From NCBI GenBank assembly GCA_902509805.1, contig CABWZL010000011.1, forward strand, positions 1 to 23,242: 23,242 nt of DNA, written 5' to 3'. Below are positions 13,903 through 22,154 of this stretch, one piece after another (the stretch's first letter is position 1; every line of letters starts with the position of its first letter). The translations under genes were made by a program, and so were the position numbers. This DNA comes from an uncultured Bacteroidota bacterium. Its GTDB lineage: Bacteria; Bacteroidota; Bacteroidia; Flavobacteriales; Flavobacteriaceae. Below the pieces are notes generated by a model. That model ran no database searches, was not told the DNA's origin, and worked only from the letters and a program-made list of their open reading frames with translations.

Positions 13903-15021
13903 ATGGATAACTATATCGAAAATATAATTCTTAAATTTTTTAATGATGATTGTTCATCTATTGAATTAGAAGAACTTTTAGATTTTATTTTAATCGAAGA
14001 AAACTATGCTATATTTAAAGATTATGTCAACATTAATCACTTTGCAACTATGACCTTGAACAAATTTGACAAGTCATCTTTAATTAACGAATTAGAGACA
14101 AGAATAAAAAAAGAAAAACGCACAACTAAAATTAAATCCTACAAGCAGTTTCTATTGGTAGCGGCAATGTTTATTTGTGTATTTGGACTATCATACTTAG
14201 CTGATTTTGACAAAATAAATGCTGATTCTAAAAATATAATTTTAACGACCTCATCAGGTCAAAAAGTTATTTTAGATGCTGACGAAATACAGTTAAAAAA
14301 ACTTGACGGGATAGTTGAGACAAAGTCTAATACTTTAGTATACAATAAAGATGAGAATCTTGAATCATTTGTAAAAAATACAATTGATGTTCCTTACGGA
14401 AAACGTTTTAAATTAAATCTCTCTGACGGAACTTTGGTTTATTTGAACTCTGGATCTTCATTTACATATCCAGTCAGTTTTATCGACGGAATTGATCGAG
14501 AAGTATTTTTATCAGGGGAAGCCTTTTTTGATGTTTCAAGCGATAGCTTAAATACATTTAAGGTTACATCAACAGGTTCATTTGTTGAAGTTTACGGTAC
14601 GAAATTTAACTTTAAAGATTATCAAGAAGATAATTTTTCTGAAGTTATACTTACTGAAGGTAGCTTAGGCGTAAAAAACACTATTAGTAATAGCGAAACA
14701 TTTGTTTTAAGGCCTGGTGATAAAGCTAAGGTAAATTACGCTGGAGAAGGTGTTGAAATAAAAGAAGTTAATACAATGCTATATACCTCCTGGATTGATG
14801 GAAGAATCATATTTCGTGATGAAAACATCAATAACATGATTACAAAACTTGAAAGAATTTATGATGTCGTTATTATTAATAATAATGACAAATTAAATAA
14901 CGAATATATCAATGCTACGATTTTAACTGAAACAGAATCAATAGAAAATGTTTTGGATTACCTCGAAGAGATATACAATTTAAATTATAAAATAATAAAT
15001 AATAAGATAATAATAAATTAA
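13903..15021 (+). CDS. FecR-family anti-sigma factor
   Basis: Single-pass inner-membrane protein that holds the ECF sigma factor and receives a signal from an outer-membrane SusC-type transporter. The N-terminal cytoplasmic part (1-80) would bind the sigma factor; a membrane segment follows at about 82-100 (FLLVAAMFICVFGLSYLA). The periplasmic FecR domain (about 160-255) contains VPYGKRFKLNLSDGTLVYLNSGSSF, then VFLSGEAFFDV and VEVYGTKFNF, all standard family strings. A C-terminal DUF4974-type domain (about 301-372: FRDENINNMITKLERIYDV...) probably contacts the STN domain of the partner transporter. It is divergent from the sigma gene and 83 bp upstream of susC, so the expected sigma-FecR co-directional order is broken. 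Confidence 0.92.
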   Translation: MDNYIENIILKFFNDDCSSIELEELLDFILIEENYAIFKDYVNINHFATMTLNKFDKSSLINELETRIKKEKRTTKIKSYKQFLLVAAMFICVFGLSYLADFDKINADSKNIILTTSSGQKVILDADEIQLKKLDGIVETKSNTLVYNKDENLESFVKNTIDVPYGKRFKLNLSDGTLVYLNSGSSFTYPVSFIDGIDREVFLSGEAFFDVSSDSLNTFKVTSTGSFVEVYGTKFNFKDYQEDNFSEVILTEGSLGVKNTISNSETFVLRPGDKAKVNYAGEGVEIKEVNTMLYTSWIDGRIIFRDENINNMITKLERIYDVVIINNNDKLNNEYINATILTETESIENVLDYLEEIYNLNYKIINNKIIIN

Positions 15022-15025
15022 AAAA

Positions 15026-15051
15026 CGGGCCTTTGGTGAGACAAAAACCCG
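15026..15051 (+). promoter_or_regulatory. Mismatched stem-loop between fecR and susC
   Basis: CGGGCCTTTG (15026-15035), loop GTGAGA, CAAAAACCCG (15042-15051): ten facing positions with eight Watson-Crick pairs and two adjacent C-A mismatches. It begins 5 nt after the fecR stop and ends 53 nt before susC. No T-run follows, so it is not a standard terminator. It may be an attenuator, a processing or stabilising element that sets susC levels relative to fecR, or part of the susC leader. Confidence 0.45.
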
Positions 15052-15104
15052 CTCAATTAAAAAGCAATATATAATTACTAAGCAAGCAATAAAATCACTA
15101 ATCA

Positions 15105-18100
15105 ATGAATATTAAAATTATGAATTTTAAAGATAATATGCTCGACAAAAGAGCTAAAAAAAGTATCAATATTTTAACAATTATGAAAATCTCACTATTT
15201 CTTTCCATTACAATGATATTTTCAACCGTTGCGAACAATAATGTTTATTCGCAGGTCGAAATAAGTATAGAAGTAGAAGATCAAGCAATTATTGACGTAT
15301 TGGATAAAATTGAATCACAAACTGATCTCAGGTTTATTTTTGGTAGCGATATCTATGATTTCCAAAAAGAAATAAGTCTTTCAGTTGAAAATGCGGAACT
15401 TAATACAGTAATCAAATTAATTTTTGAAGATAAGTTATCGTATAACTTAAATGAAAATGTTGTTTTACTTTCAAAAGCTACTCCAAAATCAAATGGTCCT
15501 CCAACAGATTCTAAAGAGGCCGTTGAAGAGATTGTCCAAACTACGATAAGCGGAAATGTTACTGACAGTAATGGTAATCCACTCCCTGGAGCTTCTGTTA
15601 TTGAAGTTGGAACTACTAATGGTACTACCACAGATTTTGACGGAAATTTCAAATTAGATCTTGAAAACGAAAATGCAACACTTGAAGTTTCGTTTATTGG
15701 ATTTACTACTCAAAGGGTAGATGCAATTTCAGATGCAGATTTAAATGTTGTATTAGTTCTTGATATAGCAGGTCTAGACGAGGTTGTGTTAACTGGTTAT
15801 GGTTCACAAAATAAAAGGGATATTACTTCTGCAATTTCTGTTTTAGATTTAGATGGAACAGCTGAAAAATCAAATACTGATGTTGGTCAATTATTACAAT
15901 CTAGGTCAGCAGGAGTTCGAGTAGTACAAAATAATGGAAGACCTGGAGCATCCCCTCAGATTTTTGTGCGTGGTATATCTTCACTATCTGGAAATACTCA
16001 GCCATTATATGTAATTGATGGAGTTGTCTCTTATTCAACTGCTGCCATCGACCCTAATAACATTGAAGACATTACAGTACTGAAAGATGCATCTGCTGCA
16101 GGTATATATGGTGCTGCAGGAGCAAGTAATGGTGTAGTGTTGATAACTACAAAAAAAGGAAGAAGTGGTGAGTTTAAAGTAAGCTTGAATTCTTATACTG
16201 GATCGTCAAGCTTAATCAGCAAGATTCCACTTTTAAATCAAAATGATTTAGCTGATTACATTCAAGAACTAAACGGTAATCAAATACCAGGTAACGTTTT
16301 ACAACTTAACAATAATGATTGGCAAGATTTAATTTATCGTGATGCTCCAATGACTGGGGTTAATGCATCTATTTCTGGAGGTAGTGAAAATGGATCTTTT
16401 TACGTTGGCTTAGGATATTTAAGTCAAGATGGAATTGTAGTAAGCTCAGAAAATAAAAGATACTCACTTTCTATGAATTTAGATCAGCAGATCAATGAGT
16501 GGCTAAGTTTTGGATCACATTTTAATTGGACTCGATCTAATGTCAAAAAAGTTCCAGACGATATGGGAGGAAAATATGGAGGTGCTATATCATCTGCATT
16601 AGTAACTCCTTCATTTCAACCAATTATTGATGACGAAGGATATTACACATTATCAGCCTTAGCTGGAATGGGACTTGAAAATCCACTTAGTTACATTTAC
16701 GGTAATGATAATTTAGATGTAATAAATAACATTGTTGCTGATGCTAACTTTTCTGTGAAGCTTCCATATAATTTGACATTTAAAACTCAATTTGGAATAA
16801 ATATCTCAAATAATCGTTACACGGCATTTAAAGACCCAACGGTTACACGTCCAGCATTAGCTGTTCTTGGTGAGGGGCAATTTAACACAGGAGAAGTTTT
16901 AAGATATATATTCGACAACACCTTAACTTATAAAGAGTCTTTTGGTAAACATAAATTAGGTGTTATTGTTGGAAACAGTGTTTCTGAGGAAGATCGAATT
17001 TTTAGTATGCAAACCAAACAAAATTTTGCATCAGAAAGCGTAAGAACTCTTAATACTGCAACTGTAAGCTCATCAAATTTAACTGATGCAGGTTCTTGGT
17101 CTCTTGAGTCATACTTTGCGAGAGCAAATTATAGTTATGATGACAAATACTTGTTAACTGCTTCTGTTAGAACAGATGGGTCTTCAAGAATTGCATCTGC
17201 TAATCGATGGGGAACGTTCAAAACATTTTCAGCTGGGTGGAATTTATCAAATGAAAGTTTCATGGATGATGTTGAATCTATTACAAATCTAAAACTTAGA
17301 GCTGGTTATGGTGAAACAGGAAATTTACCATCCGGTCTTAATGCATATGCAAATATTGTATCTGTAAATGAATATCCTTCAGGTCCTACATCGTTAGCTC
17401 CAGGAAGAATTCCTAGTCCTCAATCAGGAAACAGTGAACTTGGTTGGGAAACTTCAAATCAATTTAATGTTGGATTAGATTTCTCAATTTTAAATGATCG
17501 CGTTTATATTTCAGCTGATTACTACAATAAGAGAACAGAAAATTTAATTTTTCCTCAAACCCTACCTCAAACAACCGGTTTTGCTACACAAATAGTTAAT
17601 CTAGATGGGTATATTGAAAATAAAGGATTTGAACTTGCTCTAAACGCTGCCTTGATTAGTAAAGGGGATTTCAGTTGGAATACAATGTTCAATATATCTT
17701 GGAATGAAAATATTGTTAAGGGTATTCCAGAAACTACTAAAATATTTTCTACATTTTTACAAAACGGAGGTGGAAATATGCAAATCACAAAGAATGATCT
17801 TCCATTAGCTAGTTTTTGGGGATGGAATAGTGAAGGAGTTGATCCTCAAACGGGTGATTTGATATTTACAGATAATGATGGTGACGGTGTAATAACAGCT
17901 GAAGACAAGCAAGTTATTGGGAATCCTATGCCTGACTTTACCTATGGATTTACTAACAAGATTAGTTACAAAAATTTTGATTTGAACATTGTAATTGATG
18001 GTGTTTATGGGAATGATATTTACAATAATGGTAAGCAAAATCTTGAGTCTATGAGATTTCCAGAAAATCAATCTGCTGATATTGTAAATCGTTGGAGAAA

Positions 18101-18443
18101 TCCAGGAGATATATCAGATATTCCAAGAGTGACCGTAGTGGATTCTAATAATAACGGAGGGATAAACAGTCGTTGGGTAGAAGATGGGTCTTTTCTTAGA
18201 GTAAGAGACATTAGTTTATCATACAACTTTGAAAATAATATTACGGAGAAGTTGAAAGTTTCGGGATTAAGCATTTATGCAAATCTTAAGAACTGGTTCA
18301 CTTTTACGGATTATTCAGGTTATTCTCCTGAAGTAAACAGAAGCTTAGGCGGTGTAGATTCAGTTGCCCTTACTCAAGGTGTAGACTACGGTTCATATCC
18401 CCAAGCAAAAACATTAACGTTGGGTCTTAATGTTGAATTTTAA
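15105..18443 (+). CDS. SusC/RagA-type TonB-dependent outer-membrane transporter with STN domain
   Basis: Energised outer-membrane channel that imports a large ligand captured with SusD. Order: signal peptide ending at NVYSQ (50); STN domain (about 52-123), the part that signals to FecR; a carboxypeptidase-D-regulatory-like domain (148-220, SGNVTDSNGNPLPGASVIEVG...); a TonB-box-like stretch with VVLTGYGSQNKRDITSAI (about 227-244); plug domain with FVRGISSL, PLYVIDGV and VLKDASAAGIYGAAGASNGVVLITTKKG; then the beta-barrel to the terminal LTLGLNVEF with its final Phe. An EF-hand-like calcium loop DNDGDGVITAED starts at 923. At 1112 residues it is a full-length, intact SusC. STN plus upstream FecR indicates ligand-dependent control by the ECF sigma factor. 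ATG 15105 was kept, though ATG 15120 or 15183 are possible. It is followed 10 nt later by susD. Confidence 0.95.
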   Translation: MNIKIMNFKDNMLDKRAKKSINILTIMKISLFLSITMIFSTVANNNVYSQVEISIEVEDQAIIDVLDKIESQTDLRFIFGSDIYDFQKEISLSVENAELNTVIKLIFEDKLSYNLNENVVLLSKATPKSNGPPTDSKEAVEEIVQTTISGNVTDSNGNPLPGASVIEVGTTNGTTTDFDGNFKLDLENENATLEVSFIGFTTQRVDAISDADLNVVLVLDIAGLDEVVLTGYGSQNKRDITSAISVLDLDGTAEKSNTDVGQLLQSRSAGVRVVQNNGRPGASPQIFVRGISSLSGNTQPLYVIDGVVSYSTAAIDPNNIEDITVLKDASAAGIYGAAGASNGVVLITTKKGRSGEFKVSLNSYTGSSSLISKIPLLNQNDLADYIQELNGNQIPGNVLQLNNNDWQDLIYRDAPMTGVNASISGGSENGSFYVGLGYLSQDGIVVSSENKRYSLSMNLDQQINEWLSFGSHFNWTRSNVKKVPDDMGGKYGGAISSALVTPSFQPIIDDEGYYTLSALAGMGLENPLSYIYGNDNLDVINNIVADANFSVKLPYNLTFKTQFGINISNNRYTAFKDPTVTRPALAVLGEGQFNTGEVLRYIFDNTLTYKESFGKHKLGVIVGNSVSEEDRIFSMQTKQNFASESVRTLNTATVSSSNLTDAGSWSLESYFARANYSYDDKYLLTASVRTDGSSRIASANRWGTFKTFSAGWNLSNESFMDDVESITNLKLRAGYGETGNLPSGLNAYANIVSVNEYPSGPTSLAPGRIPSPQSGNSELGWETSNQFNVGLDFSILNDRVYISADYYNKRTENLIFPQTLPQTTGFATQIVNLDGYIENKGFELALNAALISKGDFSWNTMFNISWNENIVKGIPETTKIFSTFLQNGGGNMQITKNDLPLASFWGWNSEGVDPQTGDLIFTDNDGDGVITAEDKQVIGNPMPDFTYGFTNKISYKNFDLNIVIDGVYGNDIYNNGKQNLESMRFPENQSADIVNRWRNPGDISDIPRVTVVDSNNNGGINSRWVEDGSFLRVRDISLSYNFENNITEKLKVSGLSIYANLKNWFTFTDYSGYSPEVNRSLGGVDSVALTQGVDYGSYPQAKTLTLGLNVEF

Positions 18444-18453
18444 TAATATACAA

Positions 18454-20007
18454 ATGAAAAATCAATCAATAATTTCTAAAAAAAACAATAAAATGTATAA
18501 CATTCAAAACATAAACATGGTATTAGTCACAGCACTAATGCTAGTGATCTCTTCATGTAGCCCTGAATTTCTAGAGAAAGTTCCTCTAAATGAGTTGTCT
18601 GCTGAAGGTTCATATCAAACTCAGTCGGATGCAGAGGCTGCAATAGGCGCTGTATATGGAGAACCAGCCAATATGAGTCAACACTATTACAAATGGCAAC
18701 ATACTGTTTTTAGTGATATGAGAGCAGATAATACCCATGGTGGTTTTGTGGCAGATTTCATTACTCATGAATTACATACTCCTAATGCATCAGCATATGA
18801 GCCATTAGGATATGCATGGGCTCAACCATACAGATATATTGCAGGTGCAAATTCTGTTCTTGATAACGTACCTGGAATTGAAGATCCTAATTTCTCTGAT
18901 TCAGATAAAAACTCAGTATTGGGTCAAGCTTACTTTATTAGAGCGTTTAATTATTTTCAACTAGTTAGAATTTTTGGAGGAGTACCGCTGCAATTATCTA
19001 CAGATGATGCTGAATTATTCAAATCAAGATCAACTGAAGATGAAACTTATGCTCAAATTGAAGAAGATTTATTAGAAGCTGAAAGATTATTACCTACTGA
19101 GCACTCATCTAATTTTTTAACTAGAACTAGAGGTACAAAAGGAGCAGCTCAAGCGATGTTGGCTAAAGTATATGCAGAAACCAGAGACTATGCTAAAAGC
19201 GCGGAATATGCAAGTAAGGTTATAAATAGCGGAGTCTATGAATTGTTGCCAACATTTGATCATTTATTTGATGGTGAGCATGATTATTCACGTGAATCAA
19301 TATTAGAAATGGAACACGTTCCAGATGGAAACGTTGCTTCTTATCACCCACTACAGATGTTACCGCCTGGAGACTTTTCACAATATGAAGGAAGTAAACC
19401 AGGGTCTAGTTGGGAAGTTGCATACCATAGATTTAATACAATCACTACAGATCTGATTTCTGCTTTTGATGAAATGGGAGATAGTGAGAGGAAATGGTCA
19501 ACGGTTGTTACTGTTAACGATCGTTCAAAAATAACTCAACCAAATTATGGTTATGGCGCTGACTCACCTGTTAGTTTTATGTATAAAATGGGTAGATCTG
19601 GCGAGATTTTTGGAGCTTGGAACGTAATGCTACTTCGCTTAGCGGATATTATCTTATTAAGAGCTGAGGCACTTAACGCTATTGGGCAAACAGCAGAAGC
19701 AATAACGCTACTTAATCAAGTTCGTGCAAGAGTTGATTTAGCACCAACTACGGCTACATCACAAGATGAAGTTAAACTTGCTATTCTAAAAGAAAGAAGA
19801 CTAGAGTTAGTGGCTGAATTTAATCGCTATTATGACTTAAAACGTTACTTTAACGATAATACAGCTATGGCTCAGTATTTAAATGGACTTACAGATGATA
19901 CAGGTGTGTCCTTGGGTTATCAGGCTACAGCAGATAAATTATTGATGCCAATTCCACAAGCAGAGTTAGACATCAATCCTAATTTGGAACAAAACCCAGG
20001 ATATTAA
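18454..20007 (+). CDS. SusD/RagB-family surface lipoprotein
   Basis: Lid and ligand-binding partner of the upstream SusC, lipid-anchored to the outer membrane. A lipobox (LVISSC) gives Cys35 counted from ATG 18454. Family signatures are LEKVPLNELSAEGSY just after the Cys, QAYFIRAFNYFQLVRIFGGVPL, MLAKVYAETRDYAKSAEYASKVI (TPR-like helices), LRLADIILLRAEALNAIG and LKERRLELVAEFNRYYDLKRY near the C-terminus. The start is uncertain: ATG 18430 lies inside susC (14-bp overlap), ATG 18454 sits 10 nt after its stop, and ATG 18493 gives the most typical lipoprotein signal (21 residues before Cys). What is bound cannot be told from sequence; no glycoside hydrolase gene follows, and the operon ends at the terminator near 20126. 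Confidence 0.93.
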   Translation: MKNQSIISKKNNKMYNIQNINMVLVTALMLVISSCSPEFLEKVPLNELSAEGSYQTQSDAEAAIGAVYGEPANMSQHYYKWQHTVFSDMRADNTHGGFVADFITHELHTPNASAYEPLGYAWAQPYRYIAGANSVLDNVPGIEDPNFSDSDKNSVLGQAYFIRAFNYFQLVRIFGGVPLQLSTDDAELFKSRSTEDETYAQIEEDLLEAERLLPTEHSSNFLTRTRGTKGAAQAMLAKVYAETRDYAKSAEYASKVINSGVYELLPTFDHLFDGEHDYSRESILEMEHVPDGNVASYHPLQMLPPGDFSQYEGSKPGSSWEVAYHRFNTITTDLISAFDEMGDSERKWSTVVTVNDRSKITQPNYGYGADSPVSFMYKMGRSGEIFGAWNVMLLRLADIILLRAEALNAIGQTAEAITLLNQVRARVDLAPTTATSQDEVKLAILKERRLELVAEFNRYYDLKRYFNDNTAMAQYLNGLTDDTGVSLGYQATADKLLMPIPQAELDINPNLEQNPGY

Positions 20008-20125
20008 ATATGATTTTTAAAACTGTGGTGGGCTAAATAATATGAAAAGTAATAATACTTAAGCTTTTTATTTGTTGATTTTGTTTAGTTTATAAGACCA
20101 AAAAAAGAAACAGCATTATTACATT

Positions 20126-20164
20126 AAAAACCTGTGACGAAAGTTGCAGGTTTTTTCTTTTTGT
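20126..20164 (+). terminator. Rho-independent terminator after susD
   Basis: AACCTGTGAC, a GAAA tetraloop, and GTTGCAGGTT (20129-20152) form a 10-bp stem with two G-T wobble pairs, extended by flanking A/T pairs and followed by a T-rich run to about 20164. It closes the fecR-susC-susD operon and lies just before the 3' end of the convergent OsmC gene; the A-run on its left arm could let it act weakly in the minus direction too. The remaining gap (20008-20125) shows nothing else I can name. Confidence 0.9.
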
Positions 20165-20168
20165 TGAT

Positions 20169-20576
20169 TTAGTTTAGGTAGGTAAAAGAAATATTTTTTT
20201 CTACAGATTCTGATAGCGTATGATGTACAGGACAATTATGAGCGGCTCTTTCTAAAATAGTTTTAGTCTTAGAATCGTATTCTTTTGGAAAAGTTAAATC
20301 AATATCAATTTTAGTAATTCTTCTAGGGTTAATTCCCATTGTTTTTTTAACAATTGCATTAGTACCTTTAATATTAATACCATCTTTCTCAACAGCAATT
20401 GCCATAATAGTTAAAATACAGCTAGCTAAAGCAGAACATACCATATCTGTTGGTGAAAAAGTTTCTCCAAGCCCATGATTGTCTTTTGGAGCATCCGTAC
20501 TTATTTTTGATCCAGAATCTAAATGAGTAGCACTGGTTCTTAAATTTCCTTGGTATTTAATTTCAAATGTGTTCAA
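20169..20576 (-). CDS. OsmC-family protein (YhfA/OsmC-like)
   Basis: OsmC/Ohr-fold protein of 135 residues, a class that often reduces organic hydroperoxides through two cysteines. Conserved blocks: GLGETFSPTDMVCSALASCILTIMAI (35-60) and HNCPVHHTLS (113-122). Cys53 and Cys115 match the usual redox pair; Cys47 is an extra cysteine in the same helix. The string GINPRRITKIDIDLTFPKEYD is typical of the OsmC-like (not Ohr) branch, so hydroperoxide activity is possible but not certain. The start is TTG at 20576; an in-frame stop lies seven codons upstream with no ATG between. It is the last gene of the minus-strand run, 11 nt after the DinB-like gene. Confidence 0.87.
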   Translation of the reverse strand: MNTFEIKYQGNLRTSATHLDSGSKISTDAPKDNHGLGETFSPTDMVCSALASCILTIMAIAVEKDGINIKGTNAIVKKTMGINPRRITKIDIDLTFPKEYDSKTKTILERAAHNCPVHHTLSESVEKNISFTYLN

Positions 20577-20587
20577 AATATAATTTT

Positions 20588-21148
20588 TTATTGTTTAGAT
20601 CTCTTACCCTTTTCTTTAATACTTTCTTTAGCCATTCCAATATGTACTAAATGATGTTTAGTATGCCAAGCATACATGCCAACATGTTCGTGAAGAATAA
20701 TATTTTTATCTCGGGCAGAGTGATAGTAAGTTTTATTAAAGTCATTTTCTGAAAGAGTTTTTAGAAGACTGACCCACTTTGCATGAATTCCTTCTATTAC
20801 TTTTAAGCTATCCTCTACATCTAATACATTTGATTCAGGTGTAGTTAAAAACTCACTTACTTCATACATTTTTACACTTGGGTTATCTTCCAATAAAGTG
20901 TGTTTTGTTCTTAGAAATGCATATGTATGAGTATCGCAATAATGATGAATAATTTGAGCAATATTCATTCCTCCATCTCTGTAGGTTTTTTTAAAGTCTG
21001 TTTTATCTAGACCTTTTACTGAATCTTTAAGATTATTTGCAAATGACTCAAGAGTCTTTATGTCCTGGATAGTTCTTGAAAAATTAAATTCAAGAATTGC
21101 TTTATATTTTCCAATAGGAAATTTTAGTTTTTCAATATCATTTTCCAT
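20588..21148 (-). CDS. DinB/YfiT-like metal-dependent protein
   Basis: DinB-superfamily four-helix bundle protein, close to Bacillus YfiT/BstA. The metal ligands fit: His69 in IIHHYCDTH, His162 and His166 in YAWHTKHHLVHI; the 93- and 4-residue spacings equal those of the YfiT zinc site. The N-terminal KLKFPIGKY and the stretch YRDGGMNIAQIIHHYCDTH agree with the YfiT pattern. Some members transfer thiols or hydrolyse small substrates, but Bacteroidota members are mostly uncharacterised. It lies 7 nt after the glycosyltransferase gene and 11 nt before the OsmC gene, in a probable operon. Pairing with an OsmC-like redox protein is compatible with a thiol or stress role; this is inference. Confidence 0.85.
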   Translation of the reverse strand: MENDIEKLKFPIGKYKAILEFNFSRTIQDIKTLESFANNLKDSVKGLDKTDFKKTYRDGGMNIAQIIHHYCDTHTYAFLRTKHTLLEDNPSVKMYEVSEFLTTPESNVLDVEDSLKVIEGIHAKWVSLLKTLSENDFNKTYYHSARDKNIILHEHVGMYAWHTKHHLVHIGMAKESIKEKGKRSKQ

Positions 21149-21155
21149 ATAAGTT

Positions 21156-22154
21156 CTAGTTTAGATTTGAGTAATCTTTAATTAATGTATCTACAATTTC
21201 TTTTGATTCGTCTTTATAATCTATATTAAAAACAGATGGGGAATCAACCCATTTTGAAATGGTATTTAAATTTTTTTGTGAAAATCTATCAATAATTTTA
21301 ACACCTTCTTTTTTCAATGCAGCAGCATTAAATTGTTGTTCTATTTGAGCTTCAACAGGAACTACAAGCATAGGTTTTCCGAGAAATATTGCCTCTGAGG
21401 TAGTTGCAAATCCCCCTGCGCACACAATTCCATAGCATGAGGCAAACTTTTTCAAAAACAACTCTTCGGATAATGGTTCAACATTAACTCCAGAGATTGT
21501 TTCCTTTGACTTAGCATCAGGAGAAAAAATAGTCCATTTTTTCTTTTGAGGAAGTTTTCTAATCAACTCAATAAGTTTAGTTGGAGAATAAGTAGGTAAA
21601 TAAATAATTATTTCATCACTCTCTGTAATTTCTAATCTTCTTATTTTATCTCTAATAATTGGAAAAAAAATTCTATCTGTATACTTCTTGTAATGATATC
21701 CATAACCCAGAGTGGAGGGAATAATATATTTTATTGCATATAATACAAGTCTTGAATAATTGTCTGGTTTTGGAATATTACTCAATCTCATTGAGTATTG
21801 ATTTGTTAATTCAAAACATTTTACTCTTCTAAACAGTGAAGACCATGCCGAAACAGGTTCAAAATCATTTATAATTAAATCGTATTCTTTTATTGGACAT
21901 GAAATAACTTCTTTAATAAACCTGGGATAATTATTTAAAAAGATTGTCTTTAGCCAGTTTACGGCTCCAGTATCAGTATAAAAAAAAGTTAGTCCATTGT
22001 AATGTTTGATAGGTGTCACCTCAAGTAAAAAATCATTCTTAGGACCACTAGTTATTATGTCTAAATCAGCTACTTGTTTAAGTCTTGGAATTATGTTTTG
22101 AGCTCTGGCTAAATGGCCATTCCCAGTAGTTTGAATAGCGTATAGGATTTTCAT
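21156..22154 (-). CDS. MurG/UGT-like glycosyltransferase (GT-B fold)
   Basis: Retaining the two-domain GT-B layout: an N-terminal acceptor-side loop GNGHLARA (11-18) and a C-terminal nucleotide-sugar-binding block CAGGFATTSEAIFLGKPMLVVPVEAQIEQQFNA (246-278), in which Glu255 and Gln271/Gln275 fit the MurG/UGT donor-site pattern. At 332 residues it is of normal size for this group (often annotated only as glycosyltransferase or UDP-glucuronosyltransferase-like). No signal peptide; probably membrane-peripheral on the cytoplasmic face. Its ATG shares one base with the stop of the metallophosphoesterase gene (TAATG), so the two are tightly coupled. A role in glycolipid or envelope synthesis is inferred from that pairing; the donor and acceptor are unknown. 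Confidence 0.8.
   Translation of the reverse strand: MKILYAIQTTGNGHLARAQNIIPRLKQVADLDIITSGPKNDFLLEVTPIKHYNGLTFFYTDTGAVNWLKTIFLNNYPRFIKEVISCPIKEYDLIINDFEPVSAWSSLFRRVKCFELTNQYSMRLSNIPKPDNYSRLVLYAIKYIIPSTLGYGYHYKKYTDRIFFPIIRDKIRRLEITESDEIIIYLPTYSPTKLIELIRKLPQKKKWTIFSPDAKSKETISGVNVEPLSEELFLKKFASCYGIVCAGGFATTSEAIFLGKPMLVVPVEAQIEQQFNAAALKKEGVKIIDRFSQKNLNTISKWVDSPSVFNIDYKDESKEIVDTLIKDYSNLN

Noticed and set aside
15026..15060. Terminator after fecR
   Set aside because: The stem is interrupted by mismatches and no T-run follows on the plus strand; fecR, susC and susD are more likely one transcript.
15353..18274. Minus-strand frames at 15353-15652, 17567-17788, 17805-18071 and 18068-18274 inside susC
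   Set aside because: Antisense shadows of an intact SusC; no signatures or neighbouring regulatory signals.
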